A DNA stretch of 64,000 nt from Dokdonella sp041395345 (GCF_041395345.1 NZ_JAWLAR010000004.1:211251-275250), one strand, 5' to 3'. Counted from the stretch's first letter, positions 30,968-41,218 are shown. The notes: generated from the letters alone by a model not told the origin. Program-made: numbers and translations.

Positions 30968-33697
30968 TCATCCCGTGTTCTGGATGCCTGCGGCAATGCC
31001 GTTGACTGTTGCGATCAGGGCGTGCAGCAGATCGTCGTCCTTGCGGTCGGTGGCGCGCCAGCGGGTGAGGAGATCAACCTGGAGCAGGCTGATCGGATCG
31101 ACGTAGGGATTGCGCAGGCGGATTGATTGGCGCAGACGCAAATCGTGTGCGAGCAGTTCGGTCTCGCCCTTGAGATCGAGGATGGCCGTGCGCGTACGCT
31201 CGAATTCGGCGCTGACCTCGGCGAAAAAGGGTTCGTGCAACGAACCGGCCAGGCGAGAATAGCGCTCAAAAATGGCGAGATCGGACTTGGCCAGCACCAT
31301 CTCGACGTCGTCCACCAGCTGCGCGAAGAACGGCCAGTCACGGGTCATCTCGGCCATCGCTTCGCGACCAAAGGTTTCGATGCCATGGGCCAATCCGCTG
31401 CCGACGCCGTACCATCCGGTCAGCGCGGCGCGTGTTTGCGACCACGCGAACACCCACGGTATCGCGCGCAGGTTCTCGACACCGCCGGTTCCGCCACGCC
31501 GCGATGGACGTGAACCGATACGCAGGCGTTCGATCACGTCGATCGGCGTCGCATGGCGGAAATATTCGGTGAAATCCGCATTGTCGTGAATGAAGGCGCG
31601 GTAGCGCCTGCGCGCCTCGGCGGCGATGGCAGCGGCCATCGAACGCCAGATCATCTCGCGCGGCTCGGGTGGACGCGGACGCAAGGTTGCACGCAAGACA
31701 GCACCCGTCATCTGCTCGAGATTGCGCAGGGCAATCGCGCGGATACCGTATTTGCGATGGATGACCTCGCCCTGCTCGGTCAGGCGCAGGCTGCCCTGCA
31801 CCGACCCCCTGGGCGCCGCAATCACGGCGCGTTCCGTCTTGCCGCCGCCGCGGCTGGCCGAACCGCCGCGACCATGGAAGAAGACGATGCGTATCCCGGA
31901 TTCCTGTGCCAGCCGGGTCAGCGCGATCTGGGTTTGCTGCAGTGCCCAGCGCGAAGCGACCAGGCCACCGTCCTTGGCGCTGTCGGAGTAGCCGAGCATG
32001 ACCATCTGGCGATTGCCGCGCGCCTGCAGGTGCCTCCGATAGATCGGGTCGGCGAACAGCGACTGGACCACAGCTTCCGCAGCATCGAGATCGGCGACCG
32101 TTTCGAACAACGGCGCGACATCCAGCGGCACGTTGCCATGCGCATCCAGGAATCCAGCAATGCTGCCCAGCGCGATCACGGCCAGCGCATCGGCCGCACT
32201 GCGACTCATGCTGACAATGTAAGGACCAAATGCCTGTGCGCCATAGCGTGGCCGCAAGCGGGCGACGGTCCGGAAAACGGCCAGGGTCTTGACCGCCGTT
32301 TCGTCTTCGCATGCGGCAACCGCCGACGTATCTTCAAGAACGCCATGCAGGCGCGCGACGCGATCATCCACTTCGCGCGACGACCAATCCGGGTCGTCAA
32401 GCAGGGCGGCCAAGGTGGCGTCGTGGATTGCGGAATCCTGTCGCAAATCGAGAGTGGCAAGGTGAAACCCGAATGTTTCGACACGACGCAAGAGTCGACG
32501 CGCGGCGAACCATCCCGCATGTACACCACGATTCTGCTGCAGGCTGTCGGCAACGATGCGTATATCGTGGATGAAGGTATCCACATCCGAATAGCCCGCT
32601 TCCGAACCGCGCTCGGTTTCGGCGATGCGCGCGTTGACCAATTTCAGATATTGCCGGTAGGGCATGTCGTCATGACGGGCGCGCAGTTTCTTCGCTGCGG
32701 ACGGTAGCGCAATGCGATAGTCCTCGATGCGCGCCAGCAGTTCCGACGAGCACCCAACTCGCGATAGCGAATGGCTCAGCAATCGGCCCAGCTGATAGAT
32801 CTCCTTGCGATACAGCGCCAGAACTTGCCGGCGTTGCGTGGACAAGGTGGTGGCAATGGTGTCGGCGCCAACATTCGGATTTCCGTCCATGTCGCCGCCG
32901 ACCCAGTTGCCGAAACGCAGCAGCGTCGGCAGATCATTGGCCGCGGGCTCCTCGCCAAGCGCGTCGTTGAGCACCTCGTAGAACACCGGTACGACACGGT
33001 AGAGCACGTCGGTCAGGTAGAAGCCGACGTTTTCCAGTTCGTCGCTGACCGTGGGCTTGTCCAGCGCGAATTCGGCGGTCTGCCAGGCTGCGGTCAAGGC
33101 CATGCGCACGCGTTCCAGATCGGCACGACGTTCGACCGGCGTGCGACTGCGATCGATATCGGCGACCAGCGCCCGAACGACCTCGGTTTCCTTTTCGAGC
33201 AGGGCGCGGCGCACGGCTTCGGTCGGGTGTGCGGTGAAGACGGGCTCGATCAGCAGGTGGGACAGGCAGTCGTGCAGCTCCTCGTTGCCAACCCCGTTCT
33301 CGCGCAGCTTGCCGATCACATCGCGCAAGCCACCAGGCTGGGGCGCGGCGTCTGCCATTTCATATTCGCGACGTCGGCGGATGCGATGCACGCGTTCGGC
33401 CACGTTGACGGCCTGGAAGTAGGTGGAGAAGGCGCGCACCAGATCGGTAGCGTGGGCAACATCCACATCCTTCAGTTGGTGTTCGAGATCGCCGGTGCCG
33501 GTGTCGGATTCACGCCGGGTGATAGCGGCGATACGAATGCGCTCGACCTCTTCGAGGAAGGCTTCACCGAGTTGCTCGGCAAGTATGTCGCCGACCAGGG
33601 ATCCCACGCGATTGACGTCATCGCGCAAGGCCTTGTCGGTTTCGGGGAGGTCGCTCGAACGCAGGCTGTCTGCGGCATTTCTGGATGGATTGTTCAT
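30968..33697 (-). CDS. ppc: Phosphoenolpyruvate carboxylase
   Basis: A 909-residue cytoplasmic enzyme forming oxaloacetate from PEP and bicarbonate to refill the TCA cycle. VFTAHPTEAVRR (about 155) contains the catalytic histidine, VMLGYSDSAKDGG (about 575) the conserved lysine region and FFHGRGGSASRGGGK (about 615) the arginine-glycine loop; the C-terminal signature ends LLRNPYVDPI-like as RLRNPYVDPISLLQ, with N at NTG as last residues. The length is typical. It has no obvious operon partner. Confidence 0.96.
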   Translation of the reverse strand: MNNPSRNAADSLRSSDLPETDKALRDDVNRVGSLVGDILAEQLGEAFLEEVERIRIAAITRRESDTGTGDLEHQLKDVDVAHATDLVRAFSTYFQAVNVAERVHRIRRRREYEMADAAPQPGGLRDVIGKLRENGVGNEELHDCLSHLLIEPVFTAHPTEAVRRALLEKETEVVRALVADIDRSRTPVERRADLERVRMALTAAWQTAEFALDKPTVSDELENVGFYLTDVLYRVVPVFYEVLNDALGEEPAANDLPTLLRFGNWVGGDMDGNPNVGADTIATTLSTQRRQVLALYRKEIYQLGRLLSHSLSRVGCSSELLARIEDYRIALPSAAKKLRARHDDMPYRQYLKLVNARIAETERGSEAGYSDVDTFIHDIRIVADSLQQNRGVHAGWFAARRLLRRVETFGFHLATLDLRQDSAIHDATLAALLDDPDWSSREVDDRVARLHGVLEDTSAVAACEDETAVKTLAVFRTVARLRPRYGAQAFGPYIVSMSRSAADALAVIALGSIAGFLDAHGNVPLDVAPLFETVADLDAAEAVVQSLFADPIYRRHLQARGNRQMVMLGYSDSAKDGGLVASRWALQQTQIALTRLAQESGIRIVFFHGRGGSASRGGGKTERAVIAAPRGSVQGSLRLTEQGEVIHRKYGIRAIALRNLEQMTGAVLRATLRPRPPEPREMIWRSMAAAIAAEARRRYRAFIHDNADFTEYFRHATPIDVIERLRIGSRPSRRGGTGGVENLRAIPWVFAWSQTRAALTGWYGVGSGLAHGIETFGREAMAEMTRDWPFFAQLVDDVEMVLAKSDLAIFERYSRLAGSLHEPFFAEVSAEFERTRTAILDLKGETELLAHDLRLRQSIRLRNPYVDPISLLQVDLLTRWRATDRKDDDLLHALIATVNGIAAGIQNTG

Positions 33698-33786
33698 CCG
33701 GCAAGCCTACATTGTTGCAACGCGGCATAGTAGATGGCGTCGATGCCCCATGCTCGACGCACGGGCGAGTGCTTTATCGATTTCGT

Positions 33787-33968
33787 CGCAGGAGCTGGCT
33801 TCAGCCGCGATGCTCTTGTTGCACATGGCAAAGAGCATCACGACCGGAGGAAGTCCCCTTCTCGGGACGACCGGAGGAAGTCCCCTTTTCGGGACGACCA
33901 GAGGAAGTCCCCTTCTCGGGACGACCGGAGGAAGTCCCCTTTTCGGGACGGCTGAAGCATGTTCCTGC
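33787..33968. repeat. REP-like palindrome containing four tandem 27-bp units
   Basis: Outer arms GCAGGAGCTGGCTTCAGCCG (from 33788) and GGCTGAAGCATGTTCCTGC (to 33968). Between them four head-to-tail 27-bp units run 33841-33867, 33868-33894, 33895-33921 and 33922-33948, each CGACCGGAGGAAGTCCCCTT-(C/T)TCGGGA. The C/T position alternates C,T,C,T, suggesting doubling of a 54-bp pair. Two diverged units are at 19667-19719. The rest of 33698-34025 shows no gene. Confidence 0.9.
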
Positions 33969-34025
33969 AAGCGACTGACGTGCCCGGCGCCCGAACGGGC
34001 GCGGGCTTGGATTGGCTGTCCCTCG

Positions 34026-36041
34026 TTACTGCTTCGGTGTTGGCTCTATGCTGACTGCCTTGAACAGTGCGTCGGCGTCGTACATGCGGTCGCCACGAAT
34101 GGTTGTCCTTACCTTGCGGATATCGGCCATGTTGATCGTGGGATCGCCATCGACAAGGATCAGGTCGGACACATAGCCCGGCGCAACACGTCCGTACTCG
34201 TCCTCACGCTTCATGACCTCGGCGCTGCCGATGGTGGCGATCTGCAACACATTCATCGGCGGAATGCCGGATTCGACATACAGTTCGAACTCGCGGGGCA
34301 AGGTCATGCCGGCGAGATTGTCGGTTCCCGGAACAATGTGCACGCCGCTGCGGTAGAGCACGCCGACCATGTTGACCATGTTCTGGTAGGAATCACGGAA
34401 CAGCGCCACCTGCTCCGGCTTCATCTCCAGGCCACCGGCACCCGATCGGATTTGTCGTTGCCAGGTGCTCGGGAAGCGATCGACGATCGCAGCAAAGCCC
34501 GGCCCCGGTACGCCGGGGCGGCTCAGGAACATGTCCTCGAAGGTGCCGACGGTCGGATCGATGACGATGTTTCGATCCTTGAGCAACTTGATGAATGCAA
34601 CGACCTCCGGTGAGCTCAGATCGAGCTCGGCACCATACTCTGCGACCGCCGTGAAGCGCGCTGGCGTGCGCGTGTCCTGGACCTTGTCGAACATGAAGTT
34701 GAGAAACAGCATGTTGATGTGCTGTATCTCGTCTGCGCCATTCTCGACAAACTGCTGGGCGGTCATGTAGGCCGGTACGTGGCCGCTGACCCGCAGGCCC
34801 TTTGCATGCGCGGCCTTGGCGATAACCGGCATCAATTCAGGTTTCACCGAGCTGTAGATCTTGATCTGCTCGTGACCGCTGGCGGCGTAATCGTTGACCG
34901 CGGCAATGGCTTCTTCTTCGTTCTCGACCAGCACCTTGGTCGGGCCGGCGAAGGGTCCCTTGCCATCGATGATGCCGGCACGAATGATGCGCGGGCCGAT
35001 GTCCTTGCCCGATTCGATGCCCTCGATCAGACCGGTCAGCACATCAGTCTGGTTGGCCATGTCGCGCACCGTGGTCACGCCCGACGCGAGTTCGAGCAGG
35101 CCATCCGAGCCACCCGAGAAATGCACGTGCATGTCCCACAGGCCGGGCATCAGGAACTGCCCACCGCCATCGAATTCGTCGACGCCAGGCAGCAGGGTGA
35201 CGTCGGCGGCGCCGATCGAGACGATGCGCCCGTCGTCGATCAGCACCGAGCGCGCGTCGACTACCTCGCCACTGGGCGGATCGAAAACACGCACGTTGCG
35301 GATCAGCAGTGGCTTGTCGAGAACGCGGGTCAACGACTTGGCGCGGGATTCCGCAAGGCGCTTCTCCTCAAGCTCCTGGCGATCGCCGATCGTCTTGATG
35401 CTGTCTTCGTAACCTTCGCGGATCATCGTCATCCAGCCCGAGTAGGTGGCGAAGAACTGCTGGTCTTCGTCCAGCCAGATGTAGTCGGGAAGCAGACCGA
35501 GCCCGCTGACCGCATAGAGATCAATCGTCCGTGTTCCGGGTGCGCCCTTGACCTCGACGCTTGCCAGTTTGCTGATGCCAGCTTCTCCCGAGGGCTGCAG
35601 GGCGAGCCTGTTGTCCGCAGCCGCGAGCAGCGCGCGCGCGAGCAGGGCGCCATCTTCGGGCACCTGATTCAGTCCGAGAAAAAACGTCGGGCCGGTAACG
35701 GTCCGCTTCTCGTCCTCGGAGGCGTTCTTCCAGCTCAGCGTGTCGCCGACTCGCGACCAGCTCTCGTCAACCGGGGCCTTCAGATAATCCACGCCCTTGA
35801 GTGTTGCCGAGGTGGGCATGCCTTGCGCATCGAGTTGATAGCTGGCATCGAGATTGGGGCCGCGCCCGCGGTCATTGAACTCGAAATGCACGTCGAGCTT
35901 GCCGTTATCGGCATAGCGCGCTTCCTGGAAGCCGGCATTCGCACCGGCCAGAATCACGACGCTCCGTTCGACTCGCTCGGCAGCCAGGGCCGAGCCGAAC
36001 GAAGCTGCACACAAAAACAGAAAAACGACTGACCGATTCAT
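34026..36041 (-). CDS. Exported amidohydrolase-family protein
   Basis: A 671-residue protein with a Sec signal peptide (MNRSVVFLFLC...ALAAE). Residues about 25-270 form an N-terminal domain without a name; the amidohydrolase domain starts near 285 (LLIRNVRVFDPPSGEVVDA) with LMPGLWDMHVHFSGGSDG giving the metal-binding HxH pair, then SGHVPAYMTAQQF, ADEIQHINM and VPGTDNLAGMTLPREFE with the conserved aspartate. It ends GYVSDLILVDGDP-like metabolic closing strands. It probably acts on a cyclic amide or dipeptide in the periplasm. ATG 36041 starts the signal peptide; the frame stays open upstream only as antisense to the M3 peptidase gene. Confidence 0.9.
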   Translation of the reverse strand: MNRSVVFLFLCAASFGSALAAERVERSVVILAGANAGFQEARYADNGKLDVHFEFNDRGRGPNLDASYQLDAQGMPTSATLKGVDYLKAPVDESWSRVGDTLSWKNASEDEKRTVTGPTFFLGLNQVPEDGALLARALLAAADNRLALQPSGEAGISKLASVEVKGAPGTRTIDLYAVSGLGLLPDYIWLDEDQQFFATYSGWMTMIREGYEDSIKTIGDRQELEEKRLAESRAKSLTRVLDKPLLIRNVRVFDPPSGEVVDARSVLIDDGRIVSIGAADVTLLPGVDEFDGGGQFLMPGLWDMHVHFSGGSDGLLELASGVTTVRDMANQTDVLTGLIEGIESGKDIGPRIIRAGIIDGKGPFAGPTKVLVENEEEAIAAVNDYAASGHEQIKIYSSVKPELMPVIAKAAHAKGLRVSGHVPAYMTAQQFVENGADEIQHINMLFLNFMFDKVQDTRTPARFTAVAEYGAELDLSSPEVVAFIKLLKDRNIVIDPTVGTFEDMFLSRPGVPGPGFAAIVDRFPSTWQRQIRSGAGGLEMKPEQVALFRDSYQNMVNMVGVLYRSGVHIVPGTDNLAGMTLPREFELYVESGIPPMNVLQIATIGSAEVMKREDEYGRVAPGYVSDLILVDGDPTINMADIRKVRTTIRGDRMYDADALFKAVSIEPTPKQ

Positions 36042-36314
36042 TCGCAATCCCCAAGAAGGCGTGTTCCCCGTTACCGGGATTCTCCCATACGTGACGCAAG
36101 TCGCAAATTCGCGCGGGCAGCATCCCGGCTGCGCCTGCTTTCGCCAGCGTCGTTTCGGACACCAGCAGCGGTGGCTCTGGCTGTTGCGGGGCCCTCCGGC
36201 CTTCGACGCAACCGAGGAAAGGTCCTCAAGTGGCGCATCCGTGACCTCCCGCACTTGGCGAAAGCCCTGATCGGGGTCTATCGTGCGGCTCCATTTGGCC
36301 CCGGGACCCCCCCA

Positions 36315-38471
36315 ATGATCCGATCCGCACTTGCCGTAGCGCTGCTCTTGGCGCTCGCTGCCTGTTCTTCCCCGTCTACCGAAACAGCGCCGCCCCAGGC
36401 TGCCGCACCCGCCCAGTCGGAGGAAACCGCGCCCGTGAATCCGCTTTTCGCTGCCAGCACCCTGCCCTTGCAGGCCCCTCCCTTCGACAAGATCAAGGAC
36501 ACCGACTACCAGCCGGCCATCGAGGAGGGCATGACACGGCATCTGGCCGAGATCGAGAAGATCGCCAACAATCCGGACGCACCCACCTTCGACAACACCT
36601 TCGTTGCCATGGAGGAAACCGGAGAACTGCTGACCCGCGCAAGCCGCATCTTCTTTGCCCTCGTCCAGGCCAATACCAACGACACCCTGCAGGCAGCCCA
36701 GGTCGAACTGGCCCCCAAGCTGGCCGCACACAGCGACGCGATCTACCTCAATGCGAAGCTGTTCGACCGCGTCAAGGCCATCTACGACGCCCGCGAAACC
36801 AGTGGACTTGATCCGGTCCAGCTTCGCCTGGTCGAGAAGACCTGCACGGATTTCGTCCGTGCCGGTGCCCAGCTCAACGATGCGGACCAGTCCAAACTGC
36901 GCGCGCTGAACAAGGAAGAGTCGACGCTCTCGACGGAGTTCCAGAACAAACTGCTGGCCGGCACCAATGCGGCAGCGGTGGAAGTGGACGATGTCGCAAG
37001 GCTGGACGGACTGGGCGAAGGCGGCATTGCCGCAGCGGCCGATGCCGCCAGGGAAAAGGGACTCGCCGACGGCAAGTACCTGCTGACCCTGCAGAACACC
37101 ACCCAGCAACCCGTACTCGGTTCGCTGACCGATCGCGAACTGCGGCTCAAGGTGCTTGAGGCATCCGAAACACGAACCAGTCGCGGCGACGAAAACGATA
37201 CCCGTGCGATCATCCAGCGCCTGGCCCAGCTTCGCGCCGAGCGCGCGCAGTTGCTCGGCTATCCGAATTTCGCTGCCTACAGTCTGGCTGACCAGATGGC
37301 CGAAACTCCCGAGAATGCGGTCAAGTTGATGACCGACATGGTCCCCGCCGCGACCGCTCGCGCGCGCAGCGAAGCGGCCAAGATCCAGAAAATGATCGAC
37401 GCGGACAAGGGGGGCTTCAAGCTCACCGCGGCCGACTGGGACTTGTACGCCGACCAAGTGCGCATGGCCGAATACGACCTCGACGAAGCGCAGGTCAAGC
37501 CCTACTTCGAGCTCAATCGCGTGCTCAACGACGGCGTCTTCTTCGCCGCCAACCAGCTCTACGGCATCACATTCAAGGAGCGCACCGATCTTCCGGTCTA
37601 CCACCCGGACGTGCGCGTGTTCGACGTATTCGATGCCGATGGCAGCCAGCTCGCCCTGTTCTATGCCGATTTCTTCAAGCGTCCGAGCAAGGGTGGCGGC
37701 GCATGGATGGATGTGTTCGTCGAGCAGGATGGCCTGACTGGCACCAAGCCGGTCGTCTACAACGTCTGCAACTTCACCAAGCCCGCCAACGGTCAACCCG
37801 CCCTGCTCAGCTTCGATGACGCGACCACGATGTTCCACGAGTTCGGTCACGCCCTGCACGGCATGTTCTCGAACGTGAAGTACCCGAGCATCGCCGGCAC
37901 CAGCACTTCCCGCGACTTCGTCGAGTTCCCTTCGCAATTCAACGAGAACTGGGCACTCGAACCCACCGTCTTCGCCAACTACGCCAAGCACCATGAAACC
38001 GGTGAACCGATGCCGCAGGAACTGGTCGACAAGATCGTCAAGGCACGTGCCTTCAACCAGGGCTACGCAAGTACCGAATACCTAGCCGCTGCCCTGCTTG
38101 ACCAGGCCTGGCACCAGCTGCCTGCCGACGCACCGCTGCAGGATGTCGACCAGTTCGAACTCGACGCCCTGAATCGCTACAAGGTCAATCTGGCCGAAGT
38201 GCCGCCGCGCTACAAGACGCCGTATTTCGCACACATCTGGGGTGGCGGCTATTCGGCCGGCTACTACGCCTACCTCTGGAGCGAAGTCCTCGACCACGAC
38301 GCTTTCCAGTGGTTCAAGGAGAACGGCGGCATGAGCCGCGAGAATGGCCAGACCTTCCGCGACCAGGTGCTCTCGCGCGGCAACTCCGAGGAACTGGCCG
38401 CCATGTACAAGGCCTTCCGCGGCAAGGATCCCAGCGTCGAACCGCTGCTGGAATTCCGCGGCCTGAAGTAG
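36315..38471 (+). CDS. dcp: M3 family zinc metallopeptidase lipoprotein, Dcp-like
   Basis: A 718-residue oligopeptidase with a lipoprotein signal peptide (MIRSALAVALLLALAACSS; lipobox cysteine near 19). The zinc site FHEFGHALHGMF (HExxH) lies near residue 515 and the second zinc ligand E follows in GTSTSRDFVEFPSQ. Peptidyl-dipeptidase Dcp releases dipeptides from C-termini; the products would suit the POT transporter encoded nearby. ATG 36315 starts the signal peptide; upstream extension is unlikely. A good intrinsic terminator follows 40 bp after the stop. Confidence 0.92.
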   Translation: MIRSALAVALLLALAACSSPSTETAPPQAAAPAQSEETAPVNPLFAASTLPLQAPPFDKIKDTDYQPAIEEGMTRHLAEIEKIANNPDAPTFDNTFVAMEETGELLTRASRIFFALVQANTNDTLQAAQVELAPKLAAHSDAIYLNAKLFDRVKAIYDARETSGLDPVQLRLVEKTCTDFVRAGAQLNDADQSKLRALNKEESTLSTEFQNKLLAGTNAAAVEVDDVARLDGLGEGGIAAAADAAREKGLADGKYLLTLQNTTQQPVLGSLTDRELRLKVLEASETRTSRGDENDTRAIIQRLAQLRAERAQLLGYPNFAAYSLADQMAETPENAVKLMTDMVPAATARARSEAAKIQKMIDADKGGFKLTAADWDLYADQVRMAEYDLDEAQVKPYFELNRVLNDGVFFAANQLYGITFKERTDLPVYHPDVRVFDVFDADGSQLALFYADFFKRPSKGGGAWMDVFVEQDGLTGTKPVVYNVCNFTKPANGQPALLSFDDATTMFHEFGHALHGMFSNVKYPSIAGTSTSRDFVEFPSQFNENWALEPTVFANYAKHHETGEPMPQELVDKIVKARAFNQGYASTEYLAAALLDQAWHQLPADAPLQDVDQFELDALNRYKVNLAEVPPRYKTPYFAHIWGGGYSAGYYAYLWSEVLDHDAFQWFKENGGMSRENGQTFRDQVLSRGNSEELAAMYKAFRGKDPSVEPLLEFRGLK

Positions 38472-38512
38472 GCCTGGATGCGCGCCGCTACTCGCGCTGA
38501 AGCATCAACGAG

Positions 38513-38540
38513 AAGGCCGGCATATGCCGGCCTTTTCATT
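38513..38540 (+). terminator. Intrinsic terminator after the M3 peptidase gene
   Basis: AAGGCCGGCA / TGCCGGCCTT forms a perfect 10-bp stem with loop TA, followed by TTCATTT. It lies 41 bases after the stop codon. Confidence 0.85.
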
Positions 38541-39075
38541 TGCAGGTCTTCCTGTCTTCGCGCGGGTAGTTACTCTGGCCAGAAAATATCCCGGATCCGG
38601 AAAGCAGGATTCGGCCGGCGCTCTGAAGCACTCGGTCGAACTCACTGGCAAACTAGCCTGAGTTACAGGCTGGTCCCCATGCCAGGGCGCGGAAGCAGAT
38701 TCCATCATGAGTGCGAAAGGGTGCTGGCCTCATGTTGGCGTGCAATCTTCGATACTGAAAACTGCCAGGCAAATATCTGCTGCCGGTTTGGCATCTGCTG
38801 CCGGTTTGGCATCGGATTCCGCACATGCAAGGAGCATACTCATCGACCCAATTCGCAGATCGGCTCGAATGAGCTCGATGGGGCAAGCGGTCCCTTGCGA
38901 GCAGCATTCACGTTGAGCCATCAGAGTTGTTGCTGATCGATGCGGCTATTTACACGACTACTGGACGTTCGCTTCAATCGGGAGTCGCTCAAGTAGTGGC
39001 CCATCAACTCCAGGCAGGCGTCCAGGTCGACGTCGCGCACGACACGGCTCAATCCTTGCTACGGGTGGAAAGAAG
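38541..39075. other. Gene-free region with a small direct duplication
   Basis: No convincing gene is visible. ATCTGCTGCCGGTTTGGC is directly repeated (38775-38792 and 38793-38810), an exact 18-bp tandem duplication. Confidence 0.55.
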
Positions 39076-39312
39076 ATGCACATGGTCGGCAAGTTGCTCT
39101 GGATTCTCGGATGGGCCCTGGTCATTTGGTCGTCTTTGGTCGGCCTCCCGTTCATAGGTCTTTTTCTGCTGGGTTTCGTGGCATCCGGTGGTCGCGAATA
39201 TGGCGGGGAATTGGCAGGCATGCTCTTGCTTGCGACTGCCGGCATTGTTTCCGGGCTCATTGTCATCAAGCTTGGGAAATGGCTTGGTCGAAGTGGAAAA
39301 CGCGATGCCTAG
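39076..39312 (+). CDS. Small two-span membrane protein
   Basis: A 78-residue protein starting MHMVGKLLWILGWALVIWSS with two hydrophobic segments (about 5-36 and 46-66) separated by SGGREYGGEL, and a basic tail KWLGRSGKRDA. GTGGAAAGAAG directly before the ATG is a plausible ribosome-binding site. I recognise no family; the composition and charge pattern make it a credible inner-membrane protein. Confidence 0.55.
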   Translation: MHMVGKLLWILGWALVIWSSLVGLPFIGLFLLGFVASGGREYGGELAGMLLLATAGIVSGLIVIKLGKWLGRSGKRDA

Positions 39313-39760
39313 CGCCAGGCAAGCATGCGTATCCCGTCAACATGAAGCCTTCGGCGGGACCTGTAAGTGGCACGAACCCTGCGGCAGTACGATCAGGCTG
39401 CTGGAACTCGAAGAGAATCGTGGGACATCACATCCAGGCACCTGACGGGTTCCGGGTTCAAGGGCGACAAAGTCTCGAGAGTCATCGCGCACTGGAAGCT
39501 GGCGTCGGCGCCCCTGCCCGTCCGGGAGGCGTCCTATGGCGAGAGCCAGGCCGGGCGCAGGGAATTCGTCACTCCTCCGGGCATGCGATACCCGACGGTA
39601 GCATCAGCCCGTCGAGCAGCAATATGCCTTGCGCTACCGTGGGGGCTTCGGCATGGGATAACCACTCGCGCAGTCGCATCCTCGCCTCTGGTCCAGCGTG
39701 CCGAACTTGAAGCCGAATTCCACCTGTTGTAGATGAATCCTGTACTCCCGGGAGAAAGCC
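39313..39760. other. Intergenic region without a recognisable gene
   Basis: Frames here have no family match, no good ribosome-binding site and arginine-rich shadow-like composition. The last 20 bases hold the GGGAGAAAG ribosome-binding site of the next gene. Confidence 0.5.
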
Positions 39761-40132
39761 ATGAAAACCAATCCTGTCGTCTGGTTCGAAATCTACGTGC
39801 AGGACATGAAGCGGGCCGTGTCGTTTTATGAAAATGTCCTTGGCGTCCGTCTGGCGCAGCTCGAGGGACCGGGTATCGAGATGTGGACCTTCCCTCGCAG
39901 TCTCGAGTTGCACGGTGCCGCTGGCGCCCTGGTCAAGGCGGAAGGCGTTCCCTCGGGCGGCAACAGCACGCTTGTGTACTTCGGATGCGAGGACTGCGCC
40001 GTCGGGGCCAGTCGGGTCACCGAGAATGGCGGAACAATGGTCAAGGAGAAGTTCTCGATCGGCGAGCACGGGTTCGTTGCGCTGGTCAAAGACTCCGAGG
40101 GCAACATGGCGGGCCTTCATTCCATGAAGTAA
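39761..40132 (+). CDS. VOC (glyoxalase/bleomycin-resistance) superfamily protein
   Basis: A 123-residue protein made of paired beta-alpha-beta-beta-beta modules. VVWFEIYVQDMKRAVSFYEN opens the fold and VALVKDSEGNMAGLHSM closes it with the GN-x-GLHS motif of the YaeR/PhnB-like members; GGTMVKEKFSI sits between. Members are metal-dependent isomerases, dioxygenases or resistance proteins; metal ligands and substrate are uncertain here. GGGAGAAAG precedes the ATG by 4-5 nt. Confidence 0.85.
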   Translation: MKTNPVVWFEIYVQDMKRAVSFYENVLGVRLAQLEGPGIEMWTFPRSLELHGAAGALVKAEGVPSGGNSTLVYFGCEDCAVGASRVTENGGTMVKEKFSIGEHGFVALVKDSEGNMAGLHSMK

Positions 40133-40309
40133 GGACGCCGCCCAACGAAGCTGCGCGGCCCGACAGTTCCCAGGTAGCGATATCGGGCAGCCCGGGCATA
40201 CCCAGTTTCGCATCGCGATACTCAAATGGTGTCAAGCCTGCTTCGCGAACGGTATCCGTTCTGCATCTGCTAACGTCGCGGCTCCATGGTTTGAACAAGG
40301 TCCGCCGTC

Positions 40310-41218
40310 ATGCAGGTATTGCGTACGCCCGATGCATGTTTCGAGAATCTTCCCGGCTACGCGTTCGAGCCGCGCTATCTCGAGCTGACCGACGCGGCCA
40401 GTGGCCGGCAACTGCGCATGGCCTACGTCGATGAGGGTCCGCGTGATGCCGCACCCGTATTGTTGATGCATGGCGAACCCTCCTGGTCGTATCTGTACAG
40501 GAAGATGATCCCGTTGCTGGTGGCCGCAGGTCATCGTGTTGTCGCGCCGGACCTGATCGGATTTGGCCGGTCGGACAAGCCCACGGCGATCGAGGACTAC
40601 AGCTATCAGCGGCATGTCGACTGGATGGGCCAGTTTCTCGATGAGATCGATCCGGGAGGCATGACGCTGTGCTGCCAGGACTGGGGTGGACTGATCGGAT
40701 TGCGCCTGGTTGCCGAACATGGCGAACGCTTCGCACGCGTTCTGGCCGCCAACACGTTTCTGCCGACCGGCGATCACGACCTTGGCAAGGCTTTCCACGA
40801 GTGGCGCGAATTTGCACGAAGCGTGCCGGTTCTGCCGATCGGCCAGATTGTGTCGCGAGGCTGCGCCAAGCCCCTGACCGAAGCGGAGATCGCCGCTTAC
40901 GATGCGCCTTTCCCCGATGAGACCTACAAGGCAGGTGCACGCGCCTTTCCGCTGCTGGTGCCGGCAAGTCCGGACGATCCGGCGGCCGAACCCAATCGAC
41001 GGGCATGGAAGCGCCTGATGCAATGGGACAAACCTTTCCTGACTGCTTTCAGTGATCAGGATCCGATTACGCGCGGCGCCGATGCCATCCTGCAAAAGCT
41101 GATTCCCGGCGCGGCCAGCCAGGTCCACCGCACCCTGGCTGGGGGCGGCCATTTCCTGCAGGAAGACGTCGGACCAGAGCTGGCGGGCGTACTCGCGGAC
41201 TTCATTGCCGCGAGCTGA
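40310..41218 (+). CDS. Haloalkane dehalogenase (HLD-I type alpha/beta hydrolase)
   Basis: A 302-residue cytoplasmic alpha/beta hydrolase. HGEPSWSYLYRKMIP is the oxyanion-hole motif with conserved Glu and Trp, CQDWGGLIGLRL the nucleophile elbow with Asp near residue 123 and the halide-binding Trp next to it, FSDQDPIT the acid region, and GGGHFLQED the catalytic histidine. It hydrolyses carbon-halogen bonds to alcohol and halide; natural substrates of such enzymes are often unknown. A 9-bp hairpin follows the stop. Confidence 0.92.
   Translation: MQVLRTPDACFENLPGYAFEPRYLELTDAASGRQLRMAYVDEGPRDAAPVLLMHGEPSWSYLYRKMIPLLVAAGHRVVAPDLIGFGRSDKPTAIEDYSYQRHVDWMGQFLDEIDPGGMTLCCQDWGGLIGLRLVAEHGERFARVLAANTFLPTGDHDLGKAFHEWREFARSVPVLPIGQIVSRGCAKPLTEAEIAAYDAPFPDETYKAGARAFPLLVPASPDDPAAEPNRRAWKRLMQWDKPFLTAFSDQDPITRGADAILQKLIPGAASQVHRTLAGGGHFLQEDVGPELAGVLADFIAAS

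Noticed and set aside
33841..33948. Tandem 27-bp repeats considered as a CRISPR array
   Set aside because: Units are directly joined with no spacers and no cas gene is near; they are a minisatellite within a REP-like palindrome.
36042..37994. Upstream 650-codon extension of the exported amidohydrolase frame
   Set aside because: It is antisense to the M3 peptidase gene; the true start is the signal-peptide ATG at 36041.
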